64,000 nt of DNA from Janthinobacterium psychrotolerans. Lineage in GTDB: Bacteria; Pseudomonadota; Gammaproteobacteria; Burkholderiales; Burkholderiaceae_D. Positions 44,003 to 52,910 of the stretch are shown here, piece after piece (position 1 is the stretch's first letter; each line of letters begins with the position of its first letter). The stretch spans positions 1 through 64,000 of the forward strand of contig NZ_LOCQ01000042.1 of NCBI RefSeq assembly GCF_001677885.1. Direction: 5' to 3'. A model generated the notes under the pieces. That model had not been told where the DNA came from. It saw only the letters and a list, made by a program, of their open reading frames with translations, and did no database searches. The translations under genes were made by a program, and so were the position numbers.

Positions 44003-44767
44003 TTACTTATCCTGCAGCATGGCTTTCATTTTCCCCAAGGCCATCTTGTTCAACTGGCAGACCCGCGCGTCGCTCAGGTCCAGCACGGCGGCGATTTCCT
44101 TGTAGCTCAGTTCGAACTCGTAATACATCTGCACCACGCGCTGCTCGCGTTCATCGAGCGTGCGCAGTGCCTGCTCCAGGCTGCGCCGCACCATCAATTG
44201 CTCTTCCGGGCTCGGCGCGCTGTCGGCCTGGCCCAGGCTTTCCTGCAAAATATCATCAAAACTGGCGATCAGCTCGGCGTTTTCCGCCAACTGATACTCC
44301 TGGTACGCCTCCGGCGTCAGCTTGAGCGCCGCCATGATTTCCGCTTCCTGCGGCTCGCGGCCCAGGCGCCGGGTCAGGGCGCGCACGCTGTCGCGCAGGC
44401 GGTGGCTTTCCTGGCGCACGGCGCGCGGGCGCCAGTCCTGGCGCCGCAGTTCATCGAGTATCGCGCCGCGGATGCGCAGGCTGGCATAGCTGCCGAAGGA
44501 CTGGTCCGGCACGCCGTAGCGGCGCAGCGCTTCGAGCAGGCCCATCAGGCCGATCTGCTCCATGTCGTCGCGGTCGATGGCGCCCGACACCTGCGAATTG
44601 AGCTGGCGCACGATGCGCTTGACCAGCGGCGCGTAGGCGACCAGATGGCGCTGCTCTTCCGCCACGCTGAGCACGGCCGCGGCAGCGCCAGCGGCGGCAT
44701 ATTCGCCGGCACCATAGGCTTCCTGGTAATGCTCTGCATGAGCCACGGGATCTCCCATCAGTCGCAA
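44003..44767 (-). CDS. fliA: Flagellar sigma factor FliA (sigma-28; LafS position)
   Basis: A 254-residue alternative sigma factor. Region 2 shows PLVKRIVRQLNSQVSGAIDR and GLMGLLEALRRYG with SFGSYASLRIRGAILDELRR. Region 4 shows LDEREQRVVQMYYEFELSYK and AVLDLSDARVCQLNKMALGK. It directs late flagellar promoters (TAAA-N15-GCCGATAA type). Its place between fliL and motA is that of lafS in lateral flagellar clusters. It starts 18 bases after fliL. Confidence 0.95.
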   Translation of the reverse strand: MRLMGDPVAHAEHYQEAYGAGEYAAAGAAAAVLSVAEEQRHLVAYAPLVKRIVRQLNSQVSGAIDRDDMEQIGLMGLLEALRRYGVPDQSFGSYASLRIRGAILDELRRQDWRPRAVRQESHRLRDSVRALTRRLGREPQEAEIMAALKLTPEAYQEYQLAENAELIASFDDILQESLGQADSAPSPEEQLMVRRSLEQALRTLDEREQRVVQMYYEFELSYKEIAAVLDLSDARVCQLNKMALGKMKAMLQDK

Positions 44768-44785
44768 TGGCCTGCTGGTGTCGGC

Positions 44786-45262
44786 TTATTCAATGATCAG
44801 CTTGCCTACCATGACTTCGCTGAACGGCTTTTCCATCTGCTCGCGTTCATAGCTGAGATTGAACGCCTTGTTGATCTCCTGGGCGTATTGTTCCACCGTC
44901 ATCGCTTGCGCCTTGTCCATCGAAAAGCCCGACAGGGTGCTGACGGCGATCGAGCGCATCAGCGGCAAATGTGCTTTCGCCGTTTTTTCGTTTTCTTCCG
45001 TGGTGGAGATCACCAGGTCGGCCGACAGATAATGGGTATCGGTGTCGCCGGGGCCGTGGCGCAGCATCACGATGACCTTGTCGAGCGTGACGAACTTGCG
45101 CGCCTTCTTGCCCGTCGCCGGTGGCGGTGGCTGCTTGGCATCGGCCACTTCGGCGTGGCCGGCGACCGGCTTGGCCAGGTACCACATGGCGCCGCCCGCC
45201 GCACCGGCGGCCAGCAGGGCCACCAGCAAAAAGCCGCCGATCAGTTTTACTTTTGTATTCAT
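44786..45262 (-). CDS. fliL: Flagellar basal body-associated protein FliL
   Basis: A 158-residue single-pass membrane protein. The helix at about 6-28 (LIGGFLLVALLAAGAAGGAM) is followed by a Pro/Lys linker and the periplasmic domain with VTLDKVIVMLRHG and YLSADLVISTTEENE. It surrounds the stator in known motors. The start overlaps the fliK stop in TGATG order, so the two are coupled. Confidence 0.9.
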   Translation of the reverse strand: MNTKVKLIGGFLLVALLAAGAAGGAMWYLAKPVAGHAEVADAKQPPPPATGKKARKFVTLDKVIVMLRHGPGDTDTHYLSADLVISTTEENEKTAKAHLPLMRSIAVSTLSGFSMDKAQAMTVEQYAQEINKAFNLSYEREQMEKPFSEVMVGKLIIE

Positions 45263-47190
45263 CAGTTGTATTCCCGCTCATGCATGGCGAAGGTGGTGCC
45301 ATATGGCGCCCCGTACTGCGGGCCGCCAGGCGTGTCGTCAGACAGCGCGCGTCCCGGTTCGGCGTCGTCCTGCTGGCGTCCCGGTTGGCGCTGGCCACGG
45401 GCGTCGCCCTCGGCAAACGCCTGCGCGGCCGGACTGCGCGGCGTGGCGCTGATGGTGACGGCCACCTCGGTGTACTGGCGCTGCGCCAGGTCATTGCGCA
45501 TGTTCTCGCCGATGCCCTGCAACTGGCGCAACACTTCCGTATTCGAGGCCGAGACATTCACTTGCAGCATGCCGGCCGTGTGACGGATGGAAATGTCGAT
45601 GCGTCCCAGCAGCGGCGGATCGAGGCGGATCACGGCGTGCTCGCTGTTGCGCCCGATCTGCGTCTGCAGGCGTTCGCCGAGCGCCTCGCGCAGCGGTTCC
45701 TGCCATTGCTGGGCTGTACCGTTGAGTTTGATGATATCGCCGCCCTGCGCCGGCAGGGCGCCGGCGGTGGCCGCCGCAGTCAGGCCCAGGTTGGCGGCGG
45801 GCGAGGGCGCCGGGTTGCCGGCGCCGACGTTGCGGTCTGCCTCCAGGCTGGCGGTGTTGACGGCCATCGGTGCGGCGGCCGGGGTGGCAGCCTTGGCCGG
45901 CATGGCTGGCGCGTCGGCCAGCCCGGCTTGCTGGCGAGCGGCTGGCCGCGTATCGGCGGCATCGCGCAGCGCCGCATGGGCGGCAGGAACGGCTGGCGCG
46001 GCGACGCCGACAGCCAGGCCTGACACGACGGCGGCGGCAGGCTCGGCCGCCGTTTCCCTCACCTCGGACGTGGCCGCCTTGGCGGGCGCGGTTGCCGGTG
46101 CAACTGCGGCTGCGACCACGGAAGGCATGGCCACCATCATGGGTGTGGCCGGTGCGCTGGAGGCTGCAACATTGACGGCGCCGCCGGTAACGCTGGCGAC
46201 TGGCGCTGCCATGTCTGTCTGAACGGGCGGCTGCACCGCTGACCGCGCGGCCACGGCGCGTGGCGCTGGCGCCACGGTATCTGCCGCCGCGGCGGGCACA
46301 GGCATCGCCGCCGCCAGTGGTTCGCCCGGCCGAGGCGCCGGTACCAGCGCGCCCAGCTGCGCATTGAACTGCATGGTTGCCGGCCGCACGGCCAGTTGCA
46401 GCGGGGACGACGTTGCCGGCTCGTCAGGCACGCCTGGCATGGCGGCGCGCGGCGCAGCGGCCGGCACCGCCGCCGGCGTGGTAGCGGCCTGCAATGGTGC
46501 CGGCATCGTTGCCAGGGCGTCGGCGGCCGGCGCCGCAGTGGCGAGGGCCGCAGGGGCAGCGGCAGAAGCATGGGCAGAAGCAGCAGGGGCCGCGGCGCCC
46601 CGTATTGCCGCCACAGGTGCCGCGGCAGGCGTGAACGTGGCGCCGGGCATCATCGTGGCCGGGCTGAACGGCGCGGCGGAAACCGGGGCCGCAGTTGCCG
46701 TCGTCGCAGGCATCTCCTTGAGCGATGCTGTGCTGGCAGGTGCGACAACAGCCCCGGCTGGAACGCTTGCGGCGCGCGCCGCTGCCACCGTGTTGCCGGC
46801 GGCGCTGTTAGCCTGCGCGGTTGGCGCTGGCGCCGTCATGATTGCCGGCGCGGACAGCCATGGCGCGGCCATTGACGGCAATGGTGCTTGTGGCGCCGGC
46901 GCCGGCGCTTGCAGGCCATCGGCTGGTGGCTGCTCGGATTCTTCCGTCTTCAGCGGAGCATGGGCGTCCGGCTTGCCGTCCTGCACGGTATTGCCCATGG
47001 CGTCGGCAAACAGCGTCCGCACAGGGGCCGGCGTGATGCCGGGCAGAGCCGCAGGCACGGCGGCTGGCGCCGTATCCGTGGCGACCGCACCGCCGGCCAG
47101 GGGCGTGCCAGCGGCGGTCACGGCCGTCGTCGCACCGAACAGGTCGGCGGCGTTAAAAGGCGTGGCCTTGAAATTGAAGGTGATATTCAT
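45262..47190 (-). CDS. fliK: Flagellar hook-length control protein FliK
   Basis: A 642-residue secreted ruler. About 470 residues of the N-terminal region are Ala/Pro-rich with little pattern, followed by the FliK C-terminal domain (about 520-620): WQEPLREALGERLQTQIGRN, IRLDPPLLGRIDISIRHTAG and NTEVLRQLQGIGENMRNDLA. FliK sets hook length and switches FlhB specificity. The start MNITFNFKATPF is chosen over an extension to 47304 that overlaps fliT. The tail after the domain is Gln/Arg-rich. A second FliK-C-like gene lies at 61934. Confidence 0.9.
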   Translation of the reverse strand: MNITFNFKATPFNAADLFGATTAVTAAGTPLAGGAVATDTAPAAVPAALPGITPAPVRTLFADAMGNTVQDGKPDAHAPLKTEESEQPPADGLQAPAPAPQAPLPSMAAPWLSAPAIMTAPAPTAQANSAAGNTVAAARAASVPAGAVVAPASTASLKEMPATTATAAPVSAAPFSPATMMPGATFTPAAAPVAAIRGAAAPAASAHASAAAPAALATAAPAADALATMPAPLQAATTPAAVPAAAPRAAMPGVPDEPATSSPLQLAVRPATMQFNAQLGALVPAPRPGEPLAAAMPVPAAAADTVAPAPRAVAARSAVQPPVQTDMAAPVASVTGGAVNVAASSAPATPMMVAMPSVVAAAVAPATAPAKAATSEVRETAAEPAAAVVSGLAVGVAAPAVPAAHAALRDAADTRPAARQQAGLADAPAMPAKAATPAAAPMAVNTASLEADRNVGAGNPAPSPAANLGLTAAATAGALPAQGGDIIKLNGTAQQWQEPLREALGERLQTQIGRNSEHAVIRLDPPLLGRIDISIRHTAGMLQVNVSASNTEVLRQLQGIGENMRNDLAQRQYTEVAVTISATPRSPAAQAFAEGDARGQRQPGRQQDDAEPGRALSDDTPGGPQYGAPYGTTFAMHEREYN

Positions 47191-47504
47191 GCTTGCTTTC
47201 CATCTTGATACATGTCGCTTTCCAGCGCATAGGCAACCCAGCCCTCCTGTCTGGAGTGGATGTCGCCCAGTTGCTGGCCGAGCCTGTGCTTTTCGTCGGA
47301 ACACAACTGAAACGCGCGCGCATGCGCCGCACGCAGCGTGCGCAGCGTTGCCTGTTCGTTCGCGTCCAGGCCGCCTTGTACGGACAGCAACGCCAGCTGG
47401 CGTGCCAGCCGGCGGTCCAGCACGTCGAGCGCAGCCCAGTCCTGCTGGCCGGCTGCGTCCTGCAGCTCGCGCGCAAACTGCAGCAGCACGGCGCTGTTAT
47501 CCAT
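47187..47504 (-). CDS. fliT: FliT-type flagellar chaperone
   Basis: A 105-residue all-helical protein: LLQFARELQDAAGQQDWAAL, DRRLARQLALLSVQGGL and FQLCSDEKHRLGQQLGDIHS. Short proteins between fliS and fliK in lateral clusters (LafD) are FliT chaperones for FliD. Sequence conservation in this family is poor, so the call leans on position. It overlaps fliS by eight bases and fliK by four. Confidence 0.7.
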   Translation of the reverse strand: MDNSAVLLQFARELQDAAGQQDWAALDVLDRRLARQLALLSVQGGLDANEQATLRTLRAAHARAFQLCSDEKHRLGQQLGDIHSRQEGWVAYALESDMYQDGKQA

Positions 47505-47886
47505 GCTTGGCCTGGACGCCGAGCCAGCCCTGCTTGATGGTGTTCAGCAAGGTGGTCACTTCGTCGATCAGCGCCGGGTCCAGGTTGACACCGGCAAGAT
47601 ACAGGCGGCCGGTGCAATATTCATACAGGCGGCCCAGGTTGGCCACAACTTCGCCACCCTGTTCGAAATCGAGCGAGCTCGACAAACCGTTGATGATTTC
47701 CGTGCATTTGTTCAGGCTGATCGCCTTTTGTTCGTAACGCTTGCCGACGATATGTCCGCGCGCGCGCGCCAGTTCTTCCAGCAAGCCGTCGGTGAGCAGC
47801 AAGACCAGCTCGACTGGCGTGGCGCGCGAGGTCTGCGCATCCAGGTTGACGGCATGGTAATCACTGTAGGCATCGTGGTTCATCAT
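47497..47886 (-). CDS. fliS: Flagellin export chaperone FliS
   Basis: A 129-residue helical chaperone. AYSDYHAVNLDAQTSRATPV then ELVLLLTDGLLEELARARGH and KAISLNKCTEIINGLSSSLD followed by RLYEYCTGRLYLAGVNLDPA match FliS. It binds the C-terminal helix of flagellin and prevents early polymerisation. Two adjacent ATG codons open the gene; either may be used. It follows fliD by 45 bases. Confidence 0.93.
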   Translation of the reverse strand: MMNHDAYSDYHAVNLDAQTSRATPVELVLLLTDGLLEELARARGHIVGKRYEQKAISLNKCTEIINGLSSSLDFEQGGEVVANLGRLYEYCTGRLYLAGVNLDPALIDEVTTLLNTIKQGWLGVQAKHG

Positions 47887-47931
47887 TTTCTTTCACTTTA
47901 AAATGCTGAGACTGGCAAGCGGCGCCAGCCT

Positions 47932-49344
47932 CTATTTGGACTTGTCGTTGCCAAACAGGGCGTCGAACATGCTGGTGGTTTGCGACATGCGCGCTTGCAG
48001 GTCCTGCAACTTCGTAAACTGTGCCTTGTAGCGGTTGTACATGGTGGTGTAGTCGGTTTCGAACTTGGCCTGGCGTTCGTCGAGCGTCTTTTGCAGCTTG
48101 GCGACCGACGTTTCGCGCTGCGCCAGCTGGCCATTGGTCGAGGTCCACATCTCGACGAATTTGTCGAGCTTGCCGGCGATGCCACTGGGCGCGCCGCCCG
48201 AATTGTTGCCGATGGCTTTATCGAGGCCGGTAGGATTGGCTTTCACCGCCGCTTCGAGCTTGGTGGTATCCACCGCCAGCGTGCCGTTGCGCTGCGCCGT
48301 GATGCCGAACGTGGCCAGTGCGCCGGTGGCCGTTTCCCGCAGGGTGCGCACCAGCTGGTCGCGCAGCACGCGCACGCCGCTGTCGGTGGCAAAGGTGCCC
48401 GCTGCCTTGCCCGAAGCCGGATCACCCGGGTCGGTCAGGCCGTCGAGCACGGACTTGAGCTTGTTGTAGGCCGCGACAAAGCTTTGCGCGTTGGTCGCGG
48501 TGGCCGAGGAATCGAGCGCCACCGTCAGCGTGATCGGTGCGTCGCCGTTGGCCTGCGCCTTGGTAAAAGTCATTTTTACGCCATCGATATTGCTGAAGGT
48601 GTTCGACGACTGTTTGACCCTGTTGCTGGTATCGCTGGGGTCGGCCGGCTTGCCGCCGACCCACACGATGGCGTCCTCGGCATTGACCAGTTGCTTGGGC
48701 GTCGCCGCCAGGCTGGTCTTCAGGTCGCCATCGGCCATCGCACTGGTGTCGAACGACAGGGCGCCTTCTTCTCCACTGACGTTCGAGCTCAGCACCAGCT
48801 GGGCGATGCCGCCGATGGTGATGACCGATGCGGTGACGCGCGAATTGTTCTTCGGCTCGGCATTGATGGCGGCGGCGATTTCCTTGGCCGACAGGGTCGG
48901 GTCGGCGTCGGTATTGGCCTTGCTCAGGTCCACCGTGAAGTCGCTGTTGTTGGCCAGCTTGATCTTCAGGTTGCCGTCGCCGCTGGCCGGTACCGCACTG
49001 CCACCGATGCCGCCCAGCGAAATCTGGTTGCTGGTAGCCACTTTTTCCACAAACAGCGTATACGTGCCGGAGGCAGCCGTTGCGCTGGCGGTGGCGCTGC
49101 CGACGGTGGTATTGCTGAAAGTGGCACCTTGCGCGGCGATGGTCTTGCTGCCGGTCAGCGCCAGCAGACTGGAGGTGAAGGTGGTCAGCGCCATCTTCAT
49201 GCTCGTCAGGCCAGCCGCGGTGGCGGTTGCCGCCTTGGTCTGTTCGGTGATGCGCGCCTGCGTATTGGCCGTGTATTTGTCGGTCAGCGCCTGTGCCGAT
49301 GCGGTCGGATCGTAAGTGTTTGAAGCGGTGGTGGTGAGGGCCAT
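47932..49344 (-). CDS. fliD: Filament cap protein FliD (HAP2)
   Basis: A 470-residue protein. The N-terminal FliD domain is present but begins MALTTTASNTYDPTASAQAL, without the usual GSGLD-type motif. The centre has LFVEKVATSNQISLGGIGGS and the FliD_C part QSFVAAYNKLKSVLDGLTDP, VRVLRDQLVRTL and LAVDTTKLEAAVKANPTGLD. The end is a coiled stretch (VAKLQKTLDERQAKFETDYT) closing with SMFDALFG. It caps the filament and folds arriving flagellin. It is the first gene of the motor block, with a candidate sigma-28 site upstream. Confidence 0.93.
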   Translation of the reverse strand: MALTTTASNTYDPTASAQALTDKYTANTQARITEQTKAATATAAGLTSMKMALTTFTSSLLALTGSKTIAAQGATFSNTTVGSATASATAASGTYTLFVEKVATSNQISLGGIGGSAVPASGDGNLKIKLANNSDFTVDLSKANTDADPTLSAKEIAAAINAEPKNNSRVTASVITIGGIAQLVLSSNVSGEEGALSFDTSAMADGDLKTSLAATPKQLVNAEDAIVWVGGKPADPSDTSNRVKQSSNTFSNIDGVKMTFTKAQANGDAPITLTVALDSSATATNAQSFVAAYNKLKSVLDGLTDPGDPASGKAAGTFATDSGVRVLRDQLVRTLRETATGALATFGITAQRNGTLAVDTTKLEAAVKANPTGLDKAIGNNSGGAPSGIAGKLDKFVEMWTSTNGQLAQRETSVAKLQKTLDERQAKFETDYTTMYNRYKAQFTKLQDLQARMSQTTSMFDALFGNDKSK

Positions 49345-49395
49345 GTCAGACTCCTAAAATTAGCATGCAGGATATACACAATGACAAGGCGACCA

Positions 49396-49423
49396 AATGT
49401 CGGCTTTTCTGAAATTATTTCTG
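49396..49423 (-). promoter_or_regulatory. Candidate sigma-28 promoter of the fliD operon
   Basis: Read on the minus strand, GCCGACATT (49396-49404) resembles the GCCGATAA -10 element of FliA-type promoters. Fifteen bases upstream stands CAGA (49420-49423), a partial match to TAAA. The site is 52-79 bases before the fliD start and is the only such match in the fliJ-fliD gap. The late genes that follow are those expected under FliA. Confidence 0.4.
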
Positions 49424-49430
49424 CAAAACA

Positions 49431-49871
49431 TCATTTTACCTGTCCACGGAACCAGAATTGCGTTGCCAGTTCATCCTGTCGCTTGGCATCCATTCGCTGT
49501 TGTTCAGTTGCAACGATGCGCTGCTTCTGGGTCAGTACCTGGTCCAGCACTTCTCGCTTGGCCCAGGCCGTGTTCAGGGCGCGCTGCGATACCGCCATAT
49601 TGGCTTCGTGCAGATGCAGGTCGGTGCGATGCTGCTGCGCCAGTTCCATCACGGATTGCTTGAAATTGCCGCAATTGACCGACAGCGCCAGGTGCAGCGC
49701 GCCGCTGGGACCGCTGTCGGTATACAGGCTGGTCAGGCGTTCCAGGTTCTTCTGATAGCGGTCGCGCACGGCCGTCTGCGCCGCCATTTCGGTTTGCAGG
49801 CGCTCCACTTCGGTGCTGCGCAGGCCGACCAGGGTGGTCAGGTTGCGGATGGTATGCGAGTTGCTCATCAA
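49431..49871 (-). CDS. fliJ: Flagellar export protein FliJ
   Basis: A 146-residue coiled-coil protein: RNLTTLVGLRSTEVERLQTE, RYQKNLERLTSLY and EVLDQVLTQKQRIVATEQQR. FliJ forms the stalk of the FliHIJ ATPase and helps recycle chaperones. It lies five bases after fliI and ends the fliE block. Conservation is low, and the call rests on coiled coil, length and position. Confidence 0.85.
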   Translation of the reverse strand: MMSNSHTIRNLTTLVGLRSTEVERLQTEMAAQTAVRDRYQKNLERLTSLYTDSGPSGALHLALSVNCGNFKQSVMELAQQHRTDLHLHEANMAVSQRALNTAWAKREVLDQVLTQKQRIVATEQQRMDAKRQDELATQFWFRGQVK

Positions 49872-49876
49872 TGTGC

Positions 49877-51187
49877 CTAGGACATGATCTGTTCAAGTTG
49901 CGTAATGCAAGGCCCCATCGGCGCTTCTTCCTTGGTGCCCTGGCACAGGAAGGCCTCGATCTGCGGATGCAGCTGTACCGCGCGGTCGGTGATCGGGTCG
50001 GCGCCGGGCACATAGGCGCCCAGCGGGATCAGGTCGCGCACGCGCGCGTGGCGCGCCATCGCCGCCTTCAGGCCGCGCGCCGCCTGCATGTGCGCCGGTT
50101 CGATCACCTGCGCCATGCAGCGGCTGATCGAGGCGGCCACGTCAATGGCGGGGTAGTGGCCCCGTTCGGCCAGTTCGCGCGTGAGCACGATATGGCCGTC
50201 GAGAATCGCGCGCGCCGTGTCGACCACCGGATCCTGCTGGTCATCGCCTTCAGCCAGCACGGTGTAGATGGCGCTCATGCTGCCATGTTCGTGTGCGCCG
50301 TTGCCGGCGCTTTCGACCAGTTGCGGCAGGTTCGAAAACACCGACGGCGGATAGCCGCGCGTGGCCGGCGGTTCGCCGAGCGCCAGCGCCACTTCGCGCA
50401 GCGCCATGGCGTAGCGCGTGAGCGAATCGACCAGCAGCAGCACGTGCTGGCCCTGGTCGCGGAAATGCGCGGCGATCGAGTGGCACAGTTCGGTCGCCAT
50501 GATGCGCATCAGCGGCGATTCGTCGGCCGGCGCGATCACCAGCACAGCCTTTTTCAGGCCGTCGGCGCCGAGCGACTTTTCGACGAATTCGCGCACCTCG
50601 CGGCCGCGCTCGCCGATCAGGCCGACCACCACCACGTCGGCCACGGTCTGGCGTGTGATCAGGCCCAGCAACACGCTCTTGCCGACGCCGGAGCCGGCCA
50701 TCAGGCCCACGCGCTGGCCCTTGCCCAGGGTCAGCATGCTGTTGATGGCCCGTACGCCGACATCGAGCGGTTCGACCACCGGCTGCTTTTTCAGCGGATT
50801 AATCTTCGGTGGCGACACATCGAGGACATGCTCGCCACCGAGGCGGCCGAGGTCGTCGATCGGTTCGCCCAGGCCATTGATCATGCGGCCCAGCCAGGAT
50901 GGCCCGATCTGCAGGCTGGCCTTGTCGGGCAGCGGCAGCACGCGCGCGCCTGTGGTCAGCCCTGCGGCCTTCTTGAACGGCATCAGATACGAGATTTTTT
51001 CGCGAAAACCGACCACTTGCGCGTCCAGCCATTCGCCGCTGACAGTTTCGATCTGGCAACGCTGCCCGGTGTGCAGCTTGCAGCCGGCGCTTTCCAGCAG
51101 CAGGCCGGAAGCGCCCACCAGGCGGCCGGTGGGGGTAGCCACCGGAATGTCGCCGATCTCGAAACTGCGCAGCGTGTCGGCGATCAT
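49877..51187 (-). CDS. fliI: Flagellum-specific ATPase FliI
   Basis: A 436-residue F1-beta-like ATPase of the type III export system. The Walker A motif GLMAGSGVGKSVLL has Lys170, and Walker B is VLLLVDSLTRYAMALREVAL. GEPPATRGYPPSVFSNLPQL is the family signature. It energises substrate unfolding at the export gate. It overlaps fliH by four bases (ATGA). Confidence 0.97.
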   Translation of the reverse strand: MIADTLRSFEIGDIPVATPTGRLVGASGLLLESAGCKLHTGQRCQIETVSGEWLDAQVVGFREKISYLMPFKKAAGLTTGARVLPLPDKASLQIGPSWLGRMINGLGEPIDDLGRLGGEHVLDVSPPKINPLKKQPVVEPLDVGVRAINSMLTLGKGQRVGLMAGSGVGKSVLLGLITRQTVADVVVVGLIGERGREVREFVEKSLGADGLKKAVLVIAPADESPLMRIMATELCHSIAAHFRDQGQHVLLLVDSLTRYAMALREVALALGEPPATRGYPPSVFSNLPQLVESAGNGAHEHGSMSAIYTVLAEGDDQQDPVVDTARAILDGHIVLTRELAERGHYPAIDVAASISRCMAQVIEPAHMQAARGLKAAMARHARVRDLIPLGAYVPGADPITDRAVQLHPQIEAFLCQGTKEEAPMGPCITQLEQIMS

Positions 51188-51873
51188 GCAGGCGCGCCCT
51201 GGTCGGCGTGTTCGGCGGCCAGCGCCAGATGGCTGCTGACCTGGTCCATGCAGGCGGCCAGGCGCTGATGGCAGCCGGCGTCGACTTCATTGTCGCCGGC
51301 CTTGATGCGGCATTCGCCGGCGTCGAGTCTGGCGTCGGCGATCAGATTCCAGCGCTTGGCGCGCTTCGGATCGAGTTCGCTGATGCGTTTCAATTCTTCG
51401 GGGTTCAGGTAGACGTCGATTTCCTCGCGCGTCGGCGGCATCGAGGCCAGCGTCTCGTCGACCAGGGCCAGCAGCTGCACCGGCTGCAGCGCCAGTTCGG
51501 CGCGGATCACCTGGCGCGCCACTTTGGCCACCAGGTCGACCACTTCCTTGCGCTGGGCGGCGCGGTAGTCGGCGCGGACCTTCTTCAGGTCGCGCAGAAT
51601 GGCGTCGACCGGGCGCGCCAGCTTGTCGAGCGCGACCAGGGTTTCATTGCGGCCTTCTTCGCGGCCCTGCACCACGCCGTCGTTGCGGCCCGAGTCGTAG
51701 CCGTCCTGCTGGCCGCGCACCAGGCCCACTTCATAGCCGTCACGCTGGCCCTGCTCGAAACCTTCCGAGACGGAGGCCTGCCACTGGCCGTCGGTGTCCT
51801 CGGAGCTGGCGCGCTGGCCGGCGGCGATGAATTGCGACAGCGGCGGAAAGCGGTAGGTGCGGAAAGGCTTCAT
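51184..51873 (-). CDS. fliH: Flagellar export regulator FliH
   Basis: A 229-residue protein. The N-terminal part contains Gly-repeat helices (SEGFEQGQRDGYEVGLVRG, QQDGYDSGRNDGVVQGREEG), typical GxxxG-rich FliH stalk. The C-terminal part has VDLVAKVARQVIRAELALQP and VYLNPEELKRI. FliH binds and restrains FliI. The start MKPFRTYRFPPLSQF overlaps the fliG stop. Longer upstream frames are shadows of fliG. Confidence 0.92.
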   Translation of the reverse strand: MKPFRTYRFPPLSQFIAAGQRASSEDTDGQWQASVSEGFEQGQRDGYEVGLVRGQQDGYDSGRNDGVVQGREEGRNETLVALDKLARPVDAILRDLKKVRADYRAAQRKEVVDLVAKVARQVIRAELALQPVQLLALVDETLASMPPTREEIDVYLNPEELKRISELDPKRAKRWNLIADARLDAGECRIKAGDNEVDAGCHQRLAACMDQVSSHLALAAEHADQGAPA

Positions 51874-52910
51874 TCGATCACCGCCTCGGCGAACAGCTGC
51901 ACTTCGATTTCGCCGGCGTCGGCCAGGCCCTTGACGGTGGCCATGATTTCCTGGCGCGTCTGTTCGATGCGCGACATCGGCACCGGGCCGGAGCGGCGCA
52001 TCATGTCTTCGAAGCTTTGCGCCTGGCGGCGCGGCATGGTTTTCAGCACCGCGTCGCGGATCGCCGGTTCGGCGCCCTTGAGCGCGATCGCCCACTGTTC
52101 CATCGGCACGTCTTCCAGGATGCGCGTGAGCGTGACATCGCTTTGCGTGGCGAGGATCAGGAAGTCGTACATGCTCAGTTCGATTTCCGACACCACCGCC
52201 GGGTCGTGCGCGCGCAACAGTTCGACCAGCGCGGCGCGGTTGCCCGGCATGCGGTTGAGAATCTCGGCGGCCTGGCGGATGCCTTCCACGCTGGTGCTTT
52301 GCGTGTCGAGGGTGCCCAGGCAGCGGCCCACCAGTTCGTCGAGCTCGACCAGCAGGTCGCGGTCGATTTCGTCCAGGCGCGCCAGGTTCAGCAGCACCAG
52401 GTCGCGCCCTTCGACCGGCAGCGCCTCGAGGATCTGGCCGGCCAGCGCCGGTGGCAGGAAGGCCAGGAATACGGCCTGCATCTGCACGTGCTCGTTGACA
52501 ATGTATTCGGCCAGCCACTTCGGCGAGGCCCACTGCAGGCGCGCCATTTTCGGCCGGATCGCATCGCCGTAGATATTGTTCAGCACGCTGTTGGCGATAT
52601 CGCTGCCCAGCGCCATGTCCAGCGAACGCTTGAGGTAGCTGCGCGAGGCGCCGTGCACGCCGCTTTGCTGGCGGTAGTCGTCAAAGAAAGTCTGCATGGC
52701 CGTTTTCACGGATTCGACCTTGATGCCGCTCATGCGCGACATCACTTGCGTCACTTCCAGCAGTTCTTCGCGCGACAGGCAGCGCAGCACATTGGCCGCC
52801 TGCTCTTCGCCTATGCTCAGCAACACGATGGCCGCCTGCTCGACCGGGGTCAGGCTGGCGTTCTCCTCGTCTTGCTCGTCCGGGAAATTACTGTTGTTGA
52901 GTTCGGCCAT
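51870..52910 (-). CDS. fliG: Flagellar motor switch protein FliG
   Basis: A 346-residue rotor protein. The N-terminal domain has LTPVEQAAIVLLSIGEEQAA and contacts FliF. The middle domain has LQWASPKWLAEYIVNEHVQM (the EHPQ-like region reads NEHVQ). The C-terminal domain has EIELSMYDFLILATQSDVTL, which carries the torque helix. The start MAELNNSNFPDEQDEE overlaps the fliF end by 23 bases. Confidence 0.95.
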   Translation of the reverse strand: MAELNNSNFPDEQDEENASLTPVEQAAIVLLSIGEEQAANVLRCLSREELLEVTQVMSRMSGIKVESVKTAMQTFFDDYRQQSGVHGASRSYLKRSLDMALGSDIANSVLNNIYGDAIRPKMARLQWASPKWLAEYIVNEHVQMQAVFLAFLPPALAGQILEALPVEGRDLVLLNLARLDEIDRDLLVELDELVGRCLGTLDTQSTSVEGIRQAAEILNRMPGNRAALVELLRAHDPAVVSEIELSMYDFLILATQSDVTLTRILEDVPMEQWAIALKGAEPAIRDAVLKTMPRRQAQSFEDMMRRSGPVPMSRIEQTRQEIMATVKGLADAGEIEVQLFAEAVIE